From positions 1-64,000 of the forward strand of contig JACPUU010000007.1 in the NCBI GenBank assembly GCA_016192075.1: 64,000 bases of DNA. Reading direction: 5' to 3'. This DNA comes from Bacteroidota bacterium. GTDB taxonomy: Bacteria > Bacteroidota > Bacteroidia > Flavobacteriales_D > Crocinitomicaceae. Position 1 is the first letter of the stretch, and every line of letters starts with the position of its first letter. The notes under the pieces are model-generated. The model was not told the DNA's origin. It searched no databases and saw only the letters and a list, made by a program, of their open reading frames with translations. This document shows positions 8,296 through 17,255 of this stretch, piece after piece. A program made the position numbers and the translations under genes.

Positions 8296-10718
8296 TTTTT
8301 TCCGGATTCAAGTGTTACAATAGCTGATGCCTGTGTTCCATATAGAAGATAGGTTGATTCACCGGGTAATGACCTGTCTGGATCAATAATAAAACCAACC
8401 GGTGCCTTTTGAATTTCACCAGCGTATATTCTGAAATCAGACGAATTATTGAGTGTTGCAATGGAACTGCTGACTGAAAAAACAGAAGCCCAGGCAGAAA
8501 CGCTGGATGAATAATTGAGTGATCCGATGGATTCAAAGCCTGAAAATGTGCATTGCACCATGTCAACATCTGATCCATACGCCCTGATAAAAATACTGCC
8601 GTTGTGCGCTGTGAAATCTTTAATGCGCACAAGTGATCGGTCAAATGTACCCAGTGACTGCATGGTTCCGCTTGCACAACTGAGCATAACAAGGTTCGAA
8701 AAACCGGCATGGATAAAATCATGGTCTGTATCTGCAAATGCGCAATTGGTAAAATACATATCAGCCTCATTCGCCCTGATCATTTTAGACGCTTTCTGAA
8801 ATGTTACCTGGTGACATTCCAGTTTTCCGCCATCTAAAAAAATAAATTCTTCGGGCATCTCTTTTCCTGCTTCATTAATTGTGTTATCCGGGTGACAGGT
8901 AACGTGTATTTCCTCCCCTTCTTCTGATCCGCCAATCATTTCAATTTTACCGCACGTAATCAGTTTACCACCTTCTAAAAATTCAATTTGCTGCCCGGGA
9001 AAAAAACGCAGTGTGTGATTGGTATCTGTCAAAACATAAACCCCATCAATGGTAACATTTTTTGAGTTGAAAAAAGAAACAGAATCATTCAGTTTCACCA
9101 ATGCACTTTTTCCCTGATCAGCCTGATTGTACTGGTAACCCGATGAACTTTGGTTGTAGGACGGGAGGTCTGATACCTCAACTTCAAAAACGTATGAGCT
9201 GCCTGGAATGCGGGCTTTCAGCCGGATGTTTTTTAATTTCGCTGCATCGTGCTGCACGCTGATTCTAAAATAATGTGCGTAGGTGTTGCGGGCTTTAGCC
9301 GGTAAAACAATCAATGAATCAAGCGCAAATTCATCTTTACCATCTACTGTCATGCTGAGTATTTCAATCGGGAAATCACTCACCGGCGTTACGCTGATTT
9401 GTACCATGGAATCGTTTGTCTCTTCCAGGAATGCGTGAAACGGTTTAGGCAGTTCAAGGTTGTGGCGGATCAGTTCAATGTTTTCAAAATAAGGGTCAAA
9501 TGTAAATTTCCGGTACGGGAATTCATGTGCCAGAATACCGAGTTTTTTATTCAGTTCGGGTTGAATTTCAGCAATAAAATTGTCCAGGTAAACTTCATCA
9601 CTGATACGCTCCAGCTCACGAATATAAGCCGCAAAAAACACCGGATCAGAAAATAACTGGTTGTGGTAATTAAACTGAACTTTATCATAGGTATCCGGTA
9701 TCCGCTGGCCGGCAATTGATTCGGTTTTACGCACAGAAAAACTCTCATACCCAACCGGCTCAACAAAACCGGTTTCTGAATTGTAAAAAAACTTTACATC
9801 GCTCCAGTCCAACGAATGATGCCCCCCTACCAGGTCAATAATAGCATGAAAGCGCGCCATTTTTTGCACATCAAAAACTTCAGATGTTTTCTTTTCACCC
9901 CGCCTGAAAGCCTCCAGCAAGGCAGCCCCTTTCTGGTAGGTTTGAATTAAAAGCGAATCTTTTTCAACGGTACCTTTTTCATAGGGTTCAACAAATGCTG
10001 ACGAGTATGCTGAATACTGTTCATCCAGGTACGTTCCCTGCAATTCATCAATTCGCCACTCCCAGTATAAATTAGGGTTCCAGCGCAGTATGGCACCGGC
10101 AGGCCGGTCGTTGTGTGCCAGTACGTGTTGTCCGAAATGTTCTTCAATGGCATAAATTCCCAGGTCTTTTTCATTCAGTTTAAGGCGTATAAAATCATAA
10201 TTCAAATGAATGATTCCTTCTTTTTTCAGCAACTGATGGTATACCCATTCATAGGCATAATTGCGCGTGCCGGGGGCTTGCAGTGAAAACCGGGTCATGC
10301 CAAAAACCGGCTTTTTGTTTGTCTTGATTCTGAACGACCATTTTTCTCCCTCCAGGTGATCGGTCATGTGTCCTTTTAAACGCATTTCCCCTTTTACGGT
10401 ATCATCTCCCTGAACTATTTTACAGGGCACATAATTATCTTCACCGTCATTAATCTGAATTCCCCGTTCGAGCGCTACATCCCTTCTTTTTTTCAGAAAA
10501 TCATAATCACTGTCTGATAAAAGTAACTGCATGTCCTGCGGTTCTGCCTGGTCAGCCAATGACTTGTTGGCGCGATACACCGAGATGAATTCACCAATGC
10601 CATCAAACCCATAACGCTGTACCATTTTATGCGCTACAAAAACACCAATGCACGCCAGCAAAAGCAGCACCAGGATACTTCGTTTCAGCAGTCTCGATGT
10701 ATTTATTTTGGTTTTCAT
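8292..10718 (-). CDS. Divergent CotH-like protein with C-terminal beta-helix
   Basis: An 808-residue membrane-anchored protein; residues 13-30 (SILVLLLLACIGVFVAH) form an N-terminal helix. Residues ~60-430 resemble CotH protein kinases: LKGHMTDHLEGEKWSFRI, FGMTRFSLQAPGTRNYAYEW, LGIYAIEEHFGQ. Where active CotH proteins have a WDLDxG-like metal site, this one reads FVEPVGYESFS, so kinase activity is doubtful. From ~570 on, short repeats (LEGGKLITCGKIEMIGG, LVMLSCASGTMQ) suggest a right-handed beta-helix that could hold a glycan. It overlaps both neighbours by 4 bp. Confidence 0.75.
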   Translation of the reverse strand: MKTKINTSRLLKRSILVLLLLACIGVFVAHKMVQRYGFDGIGEFISVYRANKSLADQAEPQDMQLLLSDSDYDFLKKRRDVALERGIQINDGEDNYVPCKIVQGDDTVKGEMRLKGHMTDHLEGEKWSFRIKTNKKPVFGMTRFSLQAPGTRNYAYEWVYHQLLKKEGIIHLNYDFIRLKLNEKDLGIYAIEEHFGQHVLAHNDRPAGAILRWNPNLYWEWRIDELQGTYLDEQYSAYSSAFVEPYEKGTVEKDSLLIQTYQKGAALLEAFRRGEKKTSEVFDVQKMARFHAIIDLVGGHHSLDWSDVKFFYNSETGFVEPVGYESFSVRKTESIAGQRIPDTYDKVQFNYHNQLFSDPVFFAAYIRELERISDEVYLDNFIAEIQPELNKKLGILAHEFPYRKFTFDPYFENIELIRHNLELPKPFHAFLEETNDSMVQISVTPVSDFPIEILSMTVDGKDEFALDSLIVLPAKARNTYAHYFRISVQHDAAKLKNIRLKARIPGSSYVFEVEVSDLPSYNQSSSGYQYNQADQGKSALVKLNDSVSFFNSKNVTIDGVYVLTDTNHTLRFFPGQQIEFLEGGKLITCGKIEMIGGSEEGEEIHVTCHPDNTINEAGKEMPEEFIFLDGGKLECHQVTFQKASKMIRANEADMYFTNCAFADTDHDFIHAGFSNLVMLSCASGTMQSLGTFDRSLVRIKDFTAHNGSIFIRAYGSDVDMVQCTFSGFESIGSLNYSSSVSAWASVFSVSSSIATLNNSSDFRIYAGEIQKAPVGFIIDPDRSLPGESTYLLYGTQASAIVTLESGKN

Positions 10719-11641
10719 TGATTCGTTCTGATAGGCGCAAGCAAACTGTCACTGATAATTTTATCAAAGATAGCCGTTGCCATTTTTAAATGTCCGTTTT
10801 TAGTTACATGAATGTTATCCAGAAAATCTGACTCACTTTCAACACCGAGTCCGTCAATGACTGGTACATTTGACCTGGTAAGCATTTCCTGTAGTAAAAT
10901 ACCATCGGCTGTATAGGTTTTGTTTTTCACTTCATCAGTATCCGGGTGATGATAAACAAGTAAATTTTTATTCATCTGCCGGGTGTATTCAATGAATAAA
11001 TTCCATCCCGGGTTGATAGCCGAATCATCAAACCCTTTCAGGTAATCGTATTTAGAACCAAACCATGATTCAAATTTTGGGCTTATGTATCCTGAATACA
11101 AATCAGTAAGTGCCAGGTAAGGTTGATCAGCGGGCCATGCAGGTTCAATACCCACTACTTTTCTGAAATGCATGTTGTCATGATAATCATGCGAACTAAA
11201 AACCAGTACAACCAGGTCAAACTCAAAATCAACGTAATGCTGCATAAACTGATACGCATTTTCAGGTCCCCAGCTGCCTGCAGATATATTAAAAACACCC
11301 AGTTCGTACCCCAGTTCAGTCTCAAGCCGTTCATCCAGTATGTAATTCAGTACATCCTGCTGATCCATTTTGGTTCCCCCGTTTAAAACCGAATCGCCAA
11401 AAAGTAAAATTCTTTTTTTCTGTTTTCTATCCGGATTTTCAGAGCGCATTCCATAGCTATTGGTCTGGTAAACATTGTGAAAACGGGTTAGATTCTGATC
11501 AGGTGCCATGCGGTATTCACAGAAATCATCTTCCAGATAGACGACGCGGTTTTCATTGTCAAGAAATAACCGCAATGCAATTTCGCCCAGTATTAAAAGC
11601 GCAACAACGTAAAGTACTATTTTAAGCCAGCGCTTTTTCAT
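10715..11641 (-). CDS. SGNH/GDSL-type hydrolase, membrane-anchored
   Basis: A 308-residue protein with an N-terminal signal anchor (KIVLYVVALLILGEIALRLF). The SGNH hydrolase blocks are visible: ILLFGDSVLNGG with the nucleophile Ser (block I), a central VLVFSSHDYHDN, and DNIHVTKNGH containing the Asp/His pair (block V). Such enzymes add or remove acyl groups, here probably on a polysaccharide given the flanking O-antigen-ligase-like gene. It overlaps the ligase gene by 20 bp and the next gene by 4 bp, so translation is likely coupled. Confidence 0.85.
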   Translation of the reverse strand: MKKRWLKIVLYVVALLILGEIALRLFLDNENRVVYLEDDFCEYRMAPDQNLTRFHNVYQTNSYGMRSENPDRKQKKRILLFGDSVLNGGTKMDQQDVLNYILDERLETELGYELGVFNISAGSWGPENAYQFMQHYVDFEFDLVVLVFSSHDYHDNMHFRKVVGIEPAWPADQPYLALTDLYSGYISPKFESWFGSKYDYLKGFDDSAINPGWNLFIEYTRQMNKNLLVYHHPDTDEVKNKTYTADGILLQEMLTRSNVPVIDGLGVESESDFLDNIHVTKNGHLKMATAIFDKIISDSLLAPIRTNQ

Positions 11642-12917
11642 TTTTATGGATGCGGGTTATAAGTATCAAAATTATTAAAAATATTACCGTGTATGGATTC
11701 AACGATGCTGAAAGCCATGGTTCAAAATAAGCTGAAATGACAATTGCCAGCAATGCCGGAAAGGAGTAAATGCAGGTTCTGAACGTTTGCACAAAAAAAC
11801 TAAGAAAGGCCGTCATAAACGCCAATAAACCAATAAGCCCGGTATTTATCCATACAATCAGGTAGGTATTGTGTACCCCTCCTTCATGCCCTAATTGAGA
11901 AAGATAGGCATAATTTGAACGCATCAGGTATTCATCATACCCCATTCCTTTACCCAGGAAAAAAGAATCGTATTTGATATGTTCCCAGGTAAACCACCAG
12001 GCAATATACCTTCCAGACCCCTCTTCAATGGTATCCAGGCGAAGCTGTTCAGAAAGCCCAAGATCGACCAGAAAGCCAATCATTCCTTCATAGAGAAAAT
12101 CAAAGTAAATAAAGAAACTGGTAAGCACAATCAGCGTCAGGTAACGGGAATATTTAAACCCGTTCAGGGCCAGTTCGTACATACTGATTGAAAGAAGCGC
12201 CGTACGGGATCCACTCATCCAGAGAAACAGAAGGGTTAAGAGCAGGTAAAAGATGCGTTCCTTTCGCGTAAACAAATCCGGAAACTCGATGTTAACCGCG
12301 CTGTATAAAATGTACCAGAGTATCAAAAAAATACCCAGCCCGTTTGGGTTACCGAACATTCCCTGCCACCTGCCACCGTGTGAAATACCAACCTCCGGCA
12401 CCACAATCAGTACCGAGATGCTGATAAAATGAATGATGATTGAAAACGCAATGAGGTTTGAAAAAAACTGCGGACCCAGACGTTTCCACTCATACAACAC
12501 AATGTTTGGAACAACCAGTAATATTAAGGCATACGAAATGGTTTTCTGAATTGCCGTACCGGGGTCCACTGAAAACTGAAGGCAAATAAGTGCAATGATC
12601 AGATACGGAGCATATCTTTTGAGAATGGTGATATCTGAGATCAGTACTTTTGATTTTGTTAAAACCAATATACCCATCAACAACAGGTAATAAGGCTTGA
12701 TTACTTTGGCAAAATTCCAGAGATACTCTGTATTATCAGACAAAATGATCAGGAAAAAAAAACCAAAAAGTGCTTCAAAATAACGCTCTTTGTGGAAGAA
12801 TAAAATCAGCGTGGCGTTTATATAAAGCATTGCCAGGTCAGTAGAGATCATACCTACAACAGACCAGGATGCCATAACCAGGATATAACTCAGATTGTAT
12901 TTTATAGAATCAAACAC
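11622..12917 (-). CDS. O-antigen ligase / polymerase-like membrane protein
   Basis: A 431-residue polytopic protein with 10-12 hydrophobic segments. The large periplasmic loop near residues 310-360 contains LGKGMGYDEYLMRSNYAYLSQLGHEGGVHNTYLI, whose G-HNTYL pattern matches the Wzy_C (O-antigen ligase/polymerase) loop. The GGRWQGMFGNPNGLGIFL segment is also typical. Family members polymerise or ligate lipid-linked glycans on the outer face of the inner membrane. The first base overlaps the CotH stop. Whether it is a WaaL-like ligase or a Wzy polymerase cannot be told. Confidence 0.87.
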   Translation of the reverse strand: MFDSIKYNLSYILVMASWSVVGMISTDLAMLYINATLILFFHKERYFEALFGFFFLIILSDNTEYLWNFAKVIKPYYLLLMGILVLTKSKVLISDITILKRYAPYLIIALICLQFSVDPGTAIQKTISYALILLVVPNIVLYEWKRLGPQFFSNLIAFSIIIHFISISVLIVVPEVGISHGGRWQGMFGNPNGLGIFLILWYILYSAVNIEFPDLFTRKERIFYLLLTLLFLWMSGSRTALLSISMYELALNGFKYSRYLTLIVLTSFFIYFDFLYEGMIGFLVDLGLSEQLRLDTIEEGSGRYIAWWFTWEHIKYDSFFLGKGMGYDEYLMRSNYAYLSQLGHEGGVHNTYLIVWINTGLIGLLAFMTAFLSFFVQTFRTCIYSFPALLAIVISAYFEPWLSASLNPYTVIFLIILILITRIHKNEKALA

Positions 12918-14542
12918 TACAAATCATCTATTTGGTTCTGATAAATTTTAGATCGCTCAACTAAAAAAGAATAATTGGCTTCGGTATTTTTCTCCCACAA
13001 GGTTTTGGAGTCAATCATCCGCCACCGGCGAATATGCCTTTCAATTTCAGTTTCATACTGATTTTTGGTAGCCGCAAACTGCTCTGCCACACGTTTTTCA
13101 GAAAGCTGGCCGGCAAGAATTTCAGCTGCACGCAACTTAAAGGATGTTTTAAATTCAGGCACGGTCATCAGAAAATTAAATAACGCAGAAACTGCGGTTT
13201 CTGAAGTACGCAGTTTTTCAAACAAATCAGCTTCCACCTGTTTTTCTCCTAAATAAGCCATGCCGTAATCGAGGTCGTTCAGTATCCACTTCCACTTTTC
13301 TGGGCCGGCTTTGTACCACATGGAATTGTTACCCGGCCAATCACTGTTGGCATAATATGTTTCAAAAATGACATAATCGGTAAACGACTCCAGATCTACC
13401 TGTTCATCAATCGTATGGTAGATTTTTTTATCACCCACAGCCGCACTTTTTACCATGGCAATAAGGGCGTCAAATTCCGCTTTAATATCATCATCTCCAT
13501 CTTTCAACTGTCCGTTAGCACCTTCCAGAATGGTTACTTCATCTTCGTTCACTGATTCGTGTTTAGCCACCAGGTAGACATCAATCCGTTCACGAATATT
13601 ATAGATTCCCCAATAGTTGCCGTTTATATAAACAACCACCGGTTTTCCTTTTTGCAGCAGTAGGTTTGAACCTTCTGCCAAACGCTGCATCAGAAGATCT
13701 GCAAACATGGTTTTGGTATTGTCATTCCCTGAATTGCGAAGCACCAGTGACGCATACTTTTTGTTCCCCTCTTCTCCAAAAAACGGAAAATTGAATTTGT
13801 CATCCCCATAATTCAACCGTGCAATCAACTGCAATGATTTTTGCGGAAAACCACGCGTAGCATTGCCGCTGATTCTTAAACCACAGTCCTGCTGAAAAAC
13901 AAGTTTACCTGCTTCAAAAAAAGAAAAATTTACGGCTCTCTCCCAGTCAATACCACGCTGCTGAAAATTGGCCGACCGGTTCCACCAGTTTTTGTAGAAC
14001 CCTGAATCCTGGTAGGCTGATTCACCAAAAACAAACAAACCCTGTTTTTCTGAAACAAGGTTTTTATGAGCTGTTGAAAGACTTATTACCGGCAAGTCAC
14101 CGTGTTCTTCATCAAAATAGGTCAATGTTATTTTTTCACTCACTACTGCCCGTAAAGGATGTTTTACCTGTACAATGACAGTGTGTGCAGCCGGAAATTT
14201 GCCGACCGGAACTTTCCAGTGAAACGAAGCGGGAATTAATTTTAAGTCAGGGTTACAAATAGCAGTTACAGGAATGGATCCGTCTGATTTTTCAAAATGA
14301 TCTCCACCATCGGTTGAATACCACAATTCCATTTCAGGATTATACACTTTCAAAACCTCGTTTTGAGAAACCACTCCCTGTTCAGGTAAATGAAGCATAT
14401 CACGGCCGTCAATGTATTTTGTAAGGTGCGGCGCCTGATTGGTATCAACCACAATCAATGATGAACCAAAACATAAAATCAGCAGTGCAATCGAAAGCAC
14501 AAAAAAAAGGAGCAGCTGATCAATATGAATTTTCCGGAGCAC
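12917..14542 (-). CDS. CotH kinase family protein
   Basis: A 541-residue protein with an N-terminal membrane helix (LLLFFVLSIALLILCFGSSL), a small beta domain (VYNPEMELWYSTDGGDHFE), then a CotH domain at ~190-500. Family motifs are RISGNATRGFPQKSLQL, LRNSGNDNTKTMFADLLMQ, YINGNYWGIYNIRERID, and the metal-binding KWILNDLDYGMAY. CotH of Bacillus is an atypical protein kinase acting on spore-coat proteins; this organism need not sporulate, and CotH homologues elsewhere act on secreted substrates. It sits between the small membrane protein and the O-antigen-ligase-like gene with no gaps. Confidence 0.93.
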   Translation of the reverse strand: MLRKIHIDQLLLFFVLSIALLILCFGSSLIVVDTNQAPHLTKYIDGRDMLHLPEQGVVSQNEVLKVYNPEMELWYSTDGGDHFEKSDGSIPVTAICNPDLKLIPASFHWKVPVGKFPAAHTVIVQVKHPLRAVVSEKITLTYFDEEHGDLPVISLSTAHKNLVSEKQGLFVFGESAYQDSGFYKNWWNRSANFQQRGIDWERAVNFSFFEAGKLVFQQDCGLRISGNATRGFPQKSLQLIARLNYGDDKFNFPFFGEEGNKKYASLVLRNSGNDNTKTMFADLLMQRLAEGSNLLLQKGKPVVVYINGNYWGIYNIRERIDVYLVAKHESVNEDEVTILEGANGQLKDGDDDIKAEFDALIAMVKSAAVGDKKIYHTIDEQVDLESFTDYVIFETYYANSDWPGNNSMWYKAGPEKWKWILNDLDYGMAYLGEKQVEADLFEKLRTSETAVSALFNFLMTVPEFKTSFKLRAAEILAGQLSEKRVAEQFAATKNQYETEIERHIRRWRMIDSKTLWEKNTEANYSFLVERSKIYQNQIDDL

Positions 14543-14947
14543 TTATTTTTTGAGAGGAATAAAAAGAATAACTGCCGTGATAAGCACAAAACCGATTATG
14601 GTTTGAATAACAGAACCAACGCCGCATCCAAGGCCTACAATGGCAACCAGGAAAACCGAAAGTGCATTCATGAAACTGAATTCTTTTGACCGGCCCAGCA
14701 AAAAAATCAGCGCTGCAGCAAGTACCGCAAAAGGAACCGAATATTTGACAACCGATGCAAGCAAGGCCACACTTAAACTAATCAGTGCACCGTGGCTCAA
14801 AGTTTCATGGCCAAACTTGCGATTCAGTATTTTTTGAAGCAAATGCCCCAGCAAACCAGCCACCAGCATCTGAAAGAGAAACAACGGGATCATATCAGCC
14901 GAAAGCCCGTTAAAACTGTCAACAATAATTTGTTTGATTGCGTTCAT
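14543..14947 (-). CDS. Small polytopic membrane protein, DUF4956-like
   Basis: A protein of 134 residues with four hydrophobic segments. The pattern SHGALISLSVALLASVVKYS, then ALIFLLGRSKEFSFMNAL and GLGCGVGSV, resembles the DUF4956 family, whose genes often neighbour CotH and VTC polyphosphate-polymerase genes. The match is from memory of the pattern and remote; no VTC gene is present here. It ends at the base before the CotH start and begins 29 bp after rmlA, consistent with one operon. Confidence 0.65.
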   Translation of the reverse strand: MNAIKQIIVDSFNGLSADMIPLFLFQMLVAGLLGHLLQKILNRKFGHETLSHGALISLSVALLASVVKYSVPFAVLAAALIFLLGRSKEFSFMNALSVFLVAIVGLGCGVGSVIQTIIGFVLITAVILFIPLKK

Positions 14948-14976
14948 TTTTTACCTTAATTAAATGTCGTTTGGAA

Positions 14977-15858
14977 TCAGAAAGCCATAAACCGCTTATC
15001 CAGCAGGCGCAGCAAATATTCACCGTATTGATTTTTCGAAAGCGGTTCAGCCAGTTTGCGCAGCTGTGCTTCATTGATAAATCCTTTACGGTATGCAATT
15101 TCTTCAAGGCAGGCCACTTTCAGTCCCTGCCGCTGTTCAATGGATGCAATGAACGTTGAAGCCTGTATCAGCGATTCATGCGTGCCGGTATCAAGCCAGG
15201 CCATGCCTCTTCCCAACAATTCGGTTTTGAGGGTTCCTTCTTCGAGATACAACCGGTTCAAATCGGTTATTTCAAGTTCTCCGCGTTTTGATGGTTTCAG
15301 TGTTTTTGCCTTGGCAACAACGGTATTATCGTAGAAATAAAGCCCGGTTACGGCGTAATTGGATTTTGGATTCAGCGGTTTTTCTTCCAGCCCAATGGCT
15401 TTTCGGTTCTCATCAAATTCAACAACACCATAGCGCTCCGGGTCATTGACGTAGTAGCCAAACACCACCGCCCCGGAGGTTGTCTGCGCAGCGGTTTCCA
15501 GAATTTTAGGTAAACCGTAACCGTAAAAAATATTATCTCCCAAAACCAGGCAGGCAGGTTCGCCGTTCAAAAATTCTTCACCCAGCAAAAAAGCCTGGGC
15601 AAGACCATCTGGAGAGGGTTGTACTTTGTAAGCAATCCTGAGTCCCAGTTGTTCGCCGTTGCCAAAAAGTTCTTCAAAAACCAGAATGTCCCTGGGGGTT
15701 GAAATAATGAGTATTTCCTGAATGCCGGCCAGCATCAGCACAGACATTGGGTAATAGATCATGGGTTTGTCATAAATTGGCAAAATCTGCTTTGAAACCG
15801 CCTTGGTCAGCGGATAAAGCCTTGTTCCTGATCCACCTGCCAGAATTATTCCCTTCAT
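14977..15858 (-). CDS. rmlA: Glucose-1-phosphate thymidylyltransferase
   Basis: RmlA makes dTDP-glucose from glucose-1-phosphate and dTTP, the first step toward dTDP-rhamnose and related sugars. The 293-residue protein starts [20 protein letters not shown], containing the nucleotide-binding GGxGTRL motif, followed by [15 protein letters not shown]. Further landmarks are VLGDNIFYG and LDTGTHESL near the C-terminus. I use the ATG at 15858, since extension to 15909 only adds residues before the conserved start. It is the first gene of the minus-strand glycan operon; rmlB, C and D are not in this window. Confidence 0.95.
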   Translation of the reverse strand: MKGIILAGGSGTRLYPLTKAVSKQILPIYDKPMIYYPMSVLMLAGIQEILIISTPRDILVFEELFGNGEQLGLRIAYKVQPSPDGLAQAFLLGEEFLNGEPACLVLGDNIFYGYGLPKILETAAQTTSGAVVFGYYVNDPERYGVVEFDENRKAIGLEEKPLNPKSNYAVTGLYFYDNTVVAKAKTLKPSKRGELEITDLNRLYLEEGTLKTELLGRGMAWLDTGTHESLIQASTFIASIEQRQGLKVACLEEIAYRKGFINEAQLRKLAEPLSKNQYGEYLLRLLDKRFMAF

Positions 15859-15962
15859 GTAATGTTGTTTCTTATTTCTATATTTTATAAATACGCAAAA
15901 CGGGGCCAAACAGTTACGATCTGTTAAAAATTAAGGCTTTCTGCAAAAATGAAGCTACACTT

Positions 15963-15989
15963 TTGGTTACCAATTTTTTACGATATTTG
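15963..15989 (+). promoter_or_regulatory. Candidate Bacteroidota promoter for the MORN pair
   Basis: TTG at 15963-15965 and GATATTTG at 15982-15989, separated by 16 bases, match the Bacteroidota -33 (TTG) and -7 (TAnnTTTG) boxes with one mismatch. It sits in the divergent 139-bp gap between rmlA and the MORN gene, a few bases before the start codons at 15998 and 16007. The spacing is slightly short. Confidence 0.3.
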
Positions 15990-15997
15990 GGGATAAA

Positions 15998-17239
15998 TTG
16001 TGTTTCATGCTTTTACGTCACCTACTCTTTTCAGGTCTCATTTTCAGTAGTATTCAGAGCTTATGTCAATGTGATTCCACCGAACTGGTTATGGAAGGTA
16101 CCCTGCTTACCAACACTTCCAAATCAGTCCAGATAGCACTGAAACCGGGTACTACCGTACCCGAAGTTGGTAAAACAGGTGAACTCAACAAGTACTTTGA
16201 AACAACTTTTTTTGGGTTTCTCTCATCGGGCTGGCTGACGATAGGAACCGTACAGATTACCAAAATTCAGGGCAATACCGTTTATGTAAAGGTTTTGAGC
16301 GAAGCGTCTGAGATGACCATTAACGGTGAAAAAAAGAATCACTATGAACAAGGAAATTTAGTACAGTTTAACTGGAAAGAGGCTCCGCGCAGCGAACCTT
16401 ACTATAAAATCAAAGACGGTGATACGCTGGCTGTAGGTACCTTCTTTTGCGAACAAAAAACCGGGGAATGGACATTCTACTACCCTTCAGGCCGGAAACA
16501 GGAAGTTGATCATTACGTAAACGGCCTGCTGGAAGGGGAATACCAGGTTTGGGACGAAAAAGGTGCTTTGATTGAACAAGGCAATTTCAGTGCCGGCAAA
16601 CGCGAAGGAACGCTTACCTTTTATTACGCAGACGGAAAAATGCAAAAGCGTGAAACCTACCTGAACGATGAATTAAACGGACTGGTTGAAAAATGGTATC
16701 CGAACGGTAACAAAGAGTATGAGTCAAACTACCTCAAAAATGTGCTGCATGGCCCTTTTAAAGATTATTTTGTCAATGGCAACCCAAAAGTAGAAGGTAC
16801 CTATATCAATGGTGAATATAACGGAGAAATTAAGGTGTACTATGAAAACGGAAACCTTAAGTACACCACCAGTTTCAGCAATGGCAAAAAAAATGGCAGG
16901 TATTTTGGTTATTATGAATCCGGTAAACCATTTATCGAAACCGATTTCTTAGGCGGAGAAATAAACGGCACTTATACAGAATACTATGAATCAGGCCAGC
17001 TGCACTTCAACTGTGCTTTTACAAACGGAGTTAAAAACGGCACCTGGCTTGAGCATTATGAAAACGGAACCCTGGCCGCTGCGGGAACCTATGCAAACGG
17101 CAAAAAAACAGGATATTGGGAAGAGTTTTATGAAGATGGCAGCCCTGCATCAAAAGGTACGTATGAAGCAGATGTCAAAACCGGAAAGTGGTTTGAATGG
17201 ACCAAAGAAGGTAAAAAAACCAAAACAACTTATAATTGA
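15998..17239 (+). CDS. Secreted MORN/YwqK-type repeat protein (413 aa)
   Basis: A secreted protein with signal MLLRHLLFSGLIFSSIQSLCQ. The true start may be the second ATG at 16007. An N-terminal ~130-residue domain is followed by about eleven repeats of ~23 residues with the pattern YYENGNLK...NGKKNGxW (e.g. VYYENGNLKYTTSFSNGKKN, EHYENGTLAAAGTYANGKKT). This matches the MORN-like 'YwqK antitoxin' family, often secreted in Bacteroidota and of unestablished role; no toxin is apparent beside it. The 3' neighbour, 16 bp away, is a paralogue with the same repeats. Confidence 0.85.
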   Translation: MCFMLLRHLLFSGLIFSSIQSLCQCDSTELVMEGTLLTNTSKSVQIALKPGTTVPEVGKTGELNKYFETTFFGFLSSGWLTIGTVQITKIQGNTVYVKVLSEASEMTINGEKKNHYEQGNLVQFNWKEAPRSEPYYKIKDGDTLAVGTFFCEQKTGEWTFYYPSGRKQEVDHYVNGLLEGEYQVWDEKGALIEQGNFSAGKREGTLTFYYADGKMQKRETYLNDELNGLVEKWYPNGNKEYESNYLKNVLHGPFKDYFVNGNPKVEGTYINGEYNGEIKVYYENGNLKYTTSFSNGKKNGRYFGYYESGKPFIETDFLGGEINGTYTEYYESGQLHFNCAFTNGVKNGTWLEHYENGTLAAAGTYANGKKTGYWEEFYEDGSPASKGTYEADVKTGKWFEWTKEGKKTKTTYN

Positions 17240-17255
17240 TTAATTTAGCTTTGAA

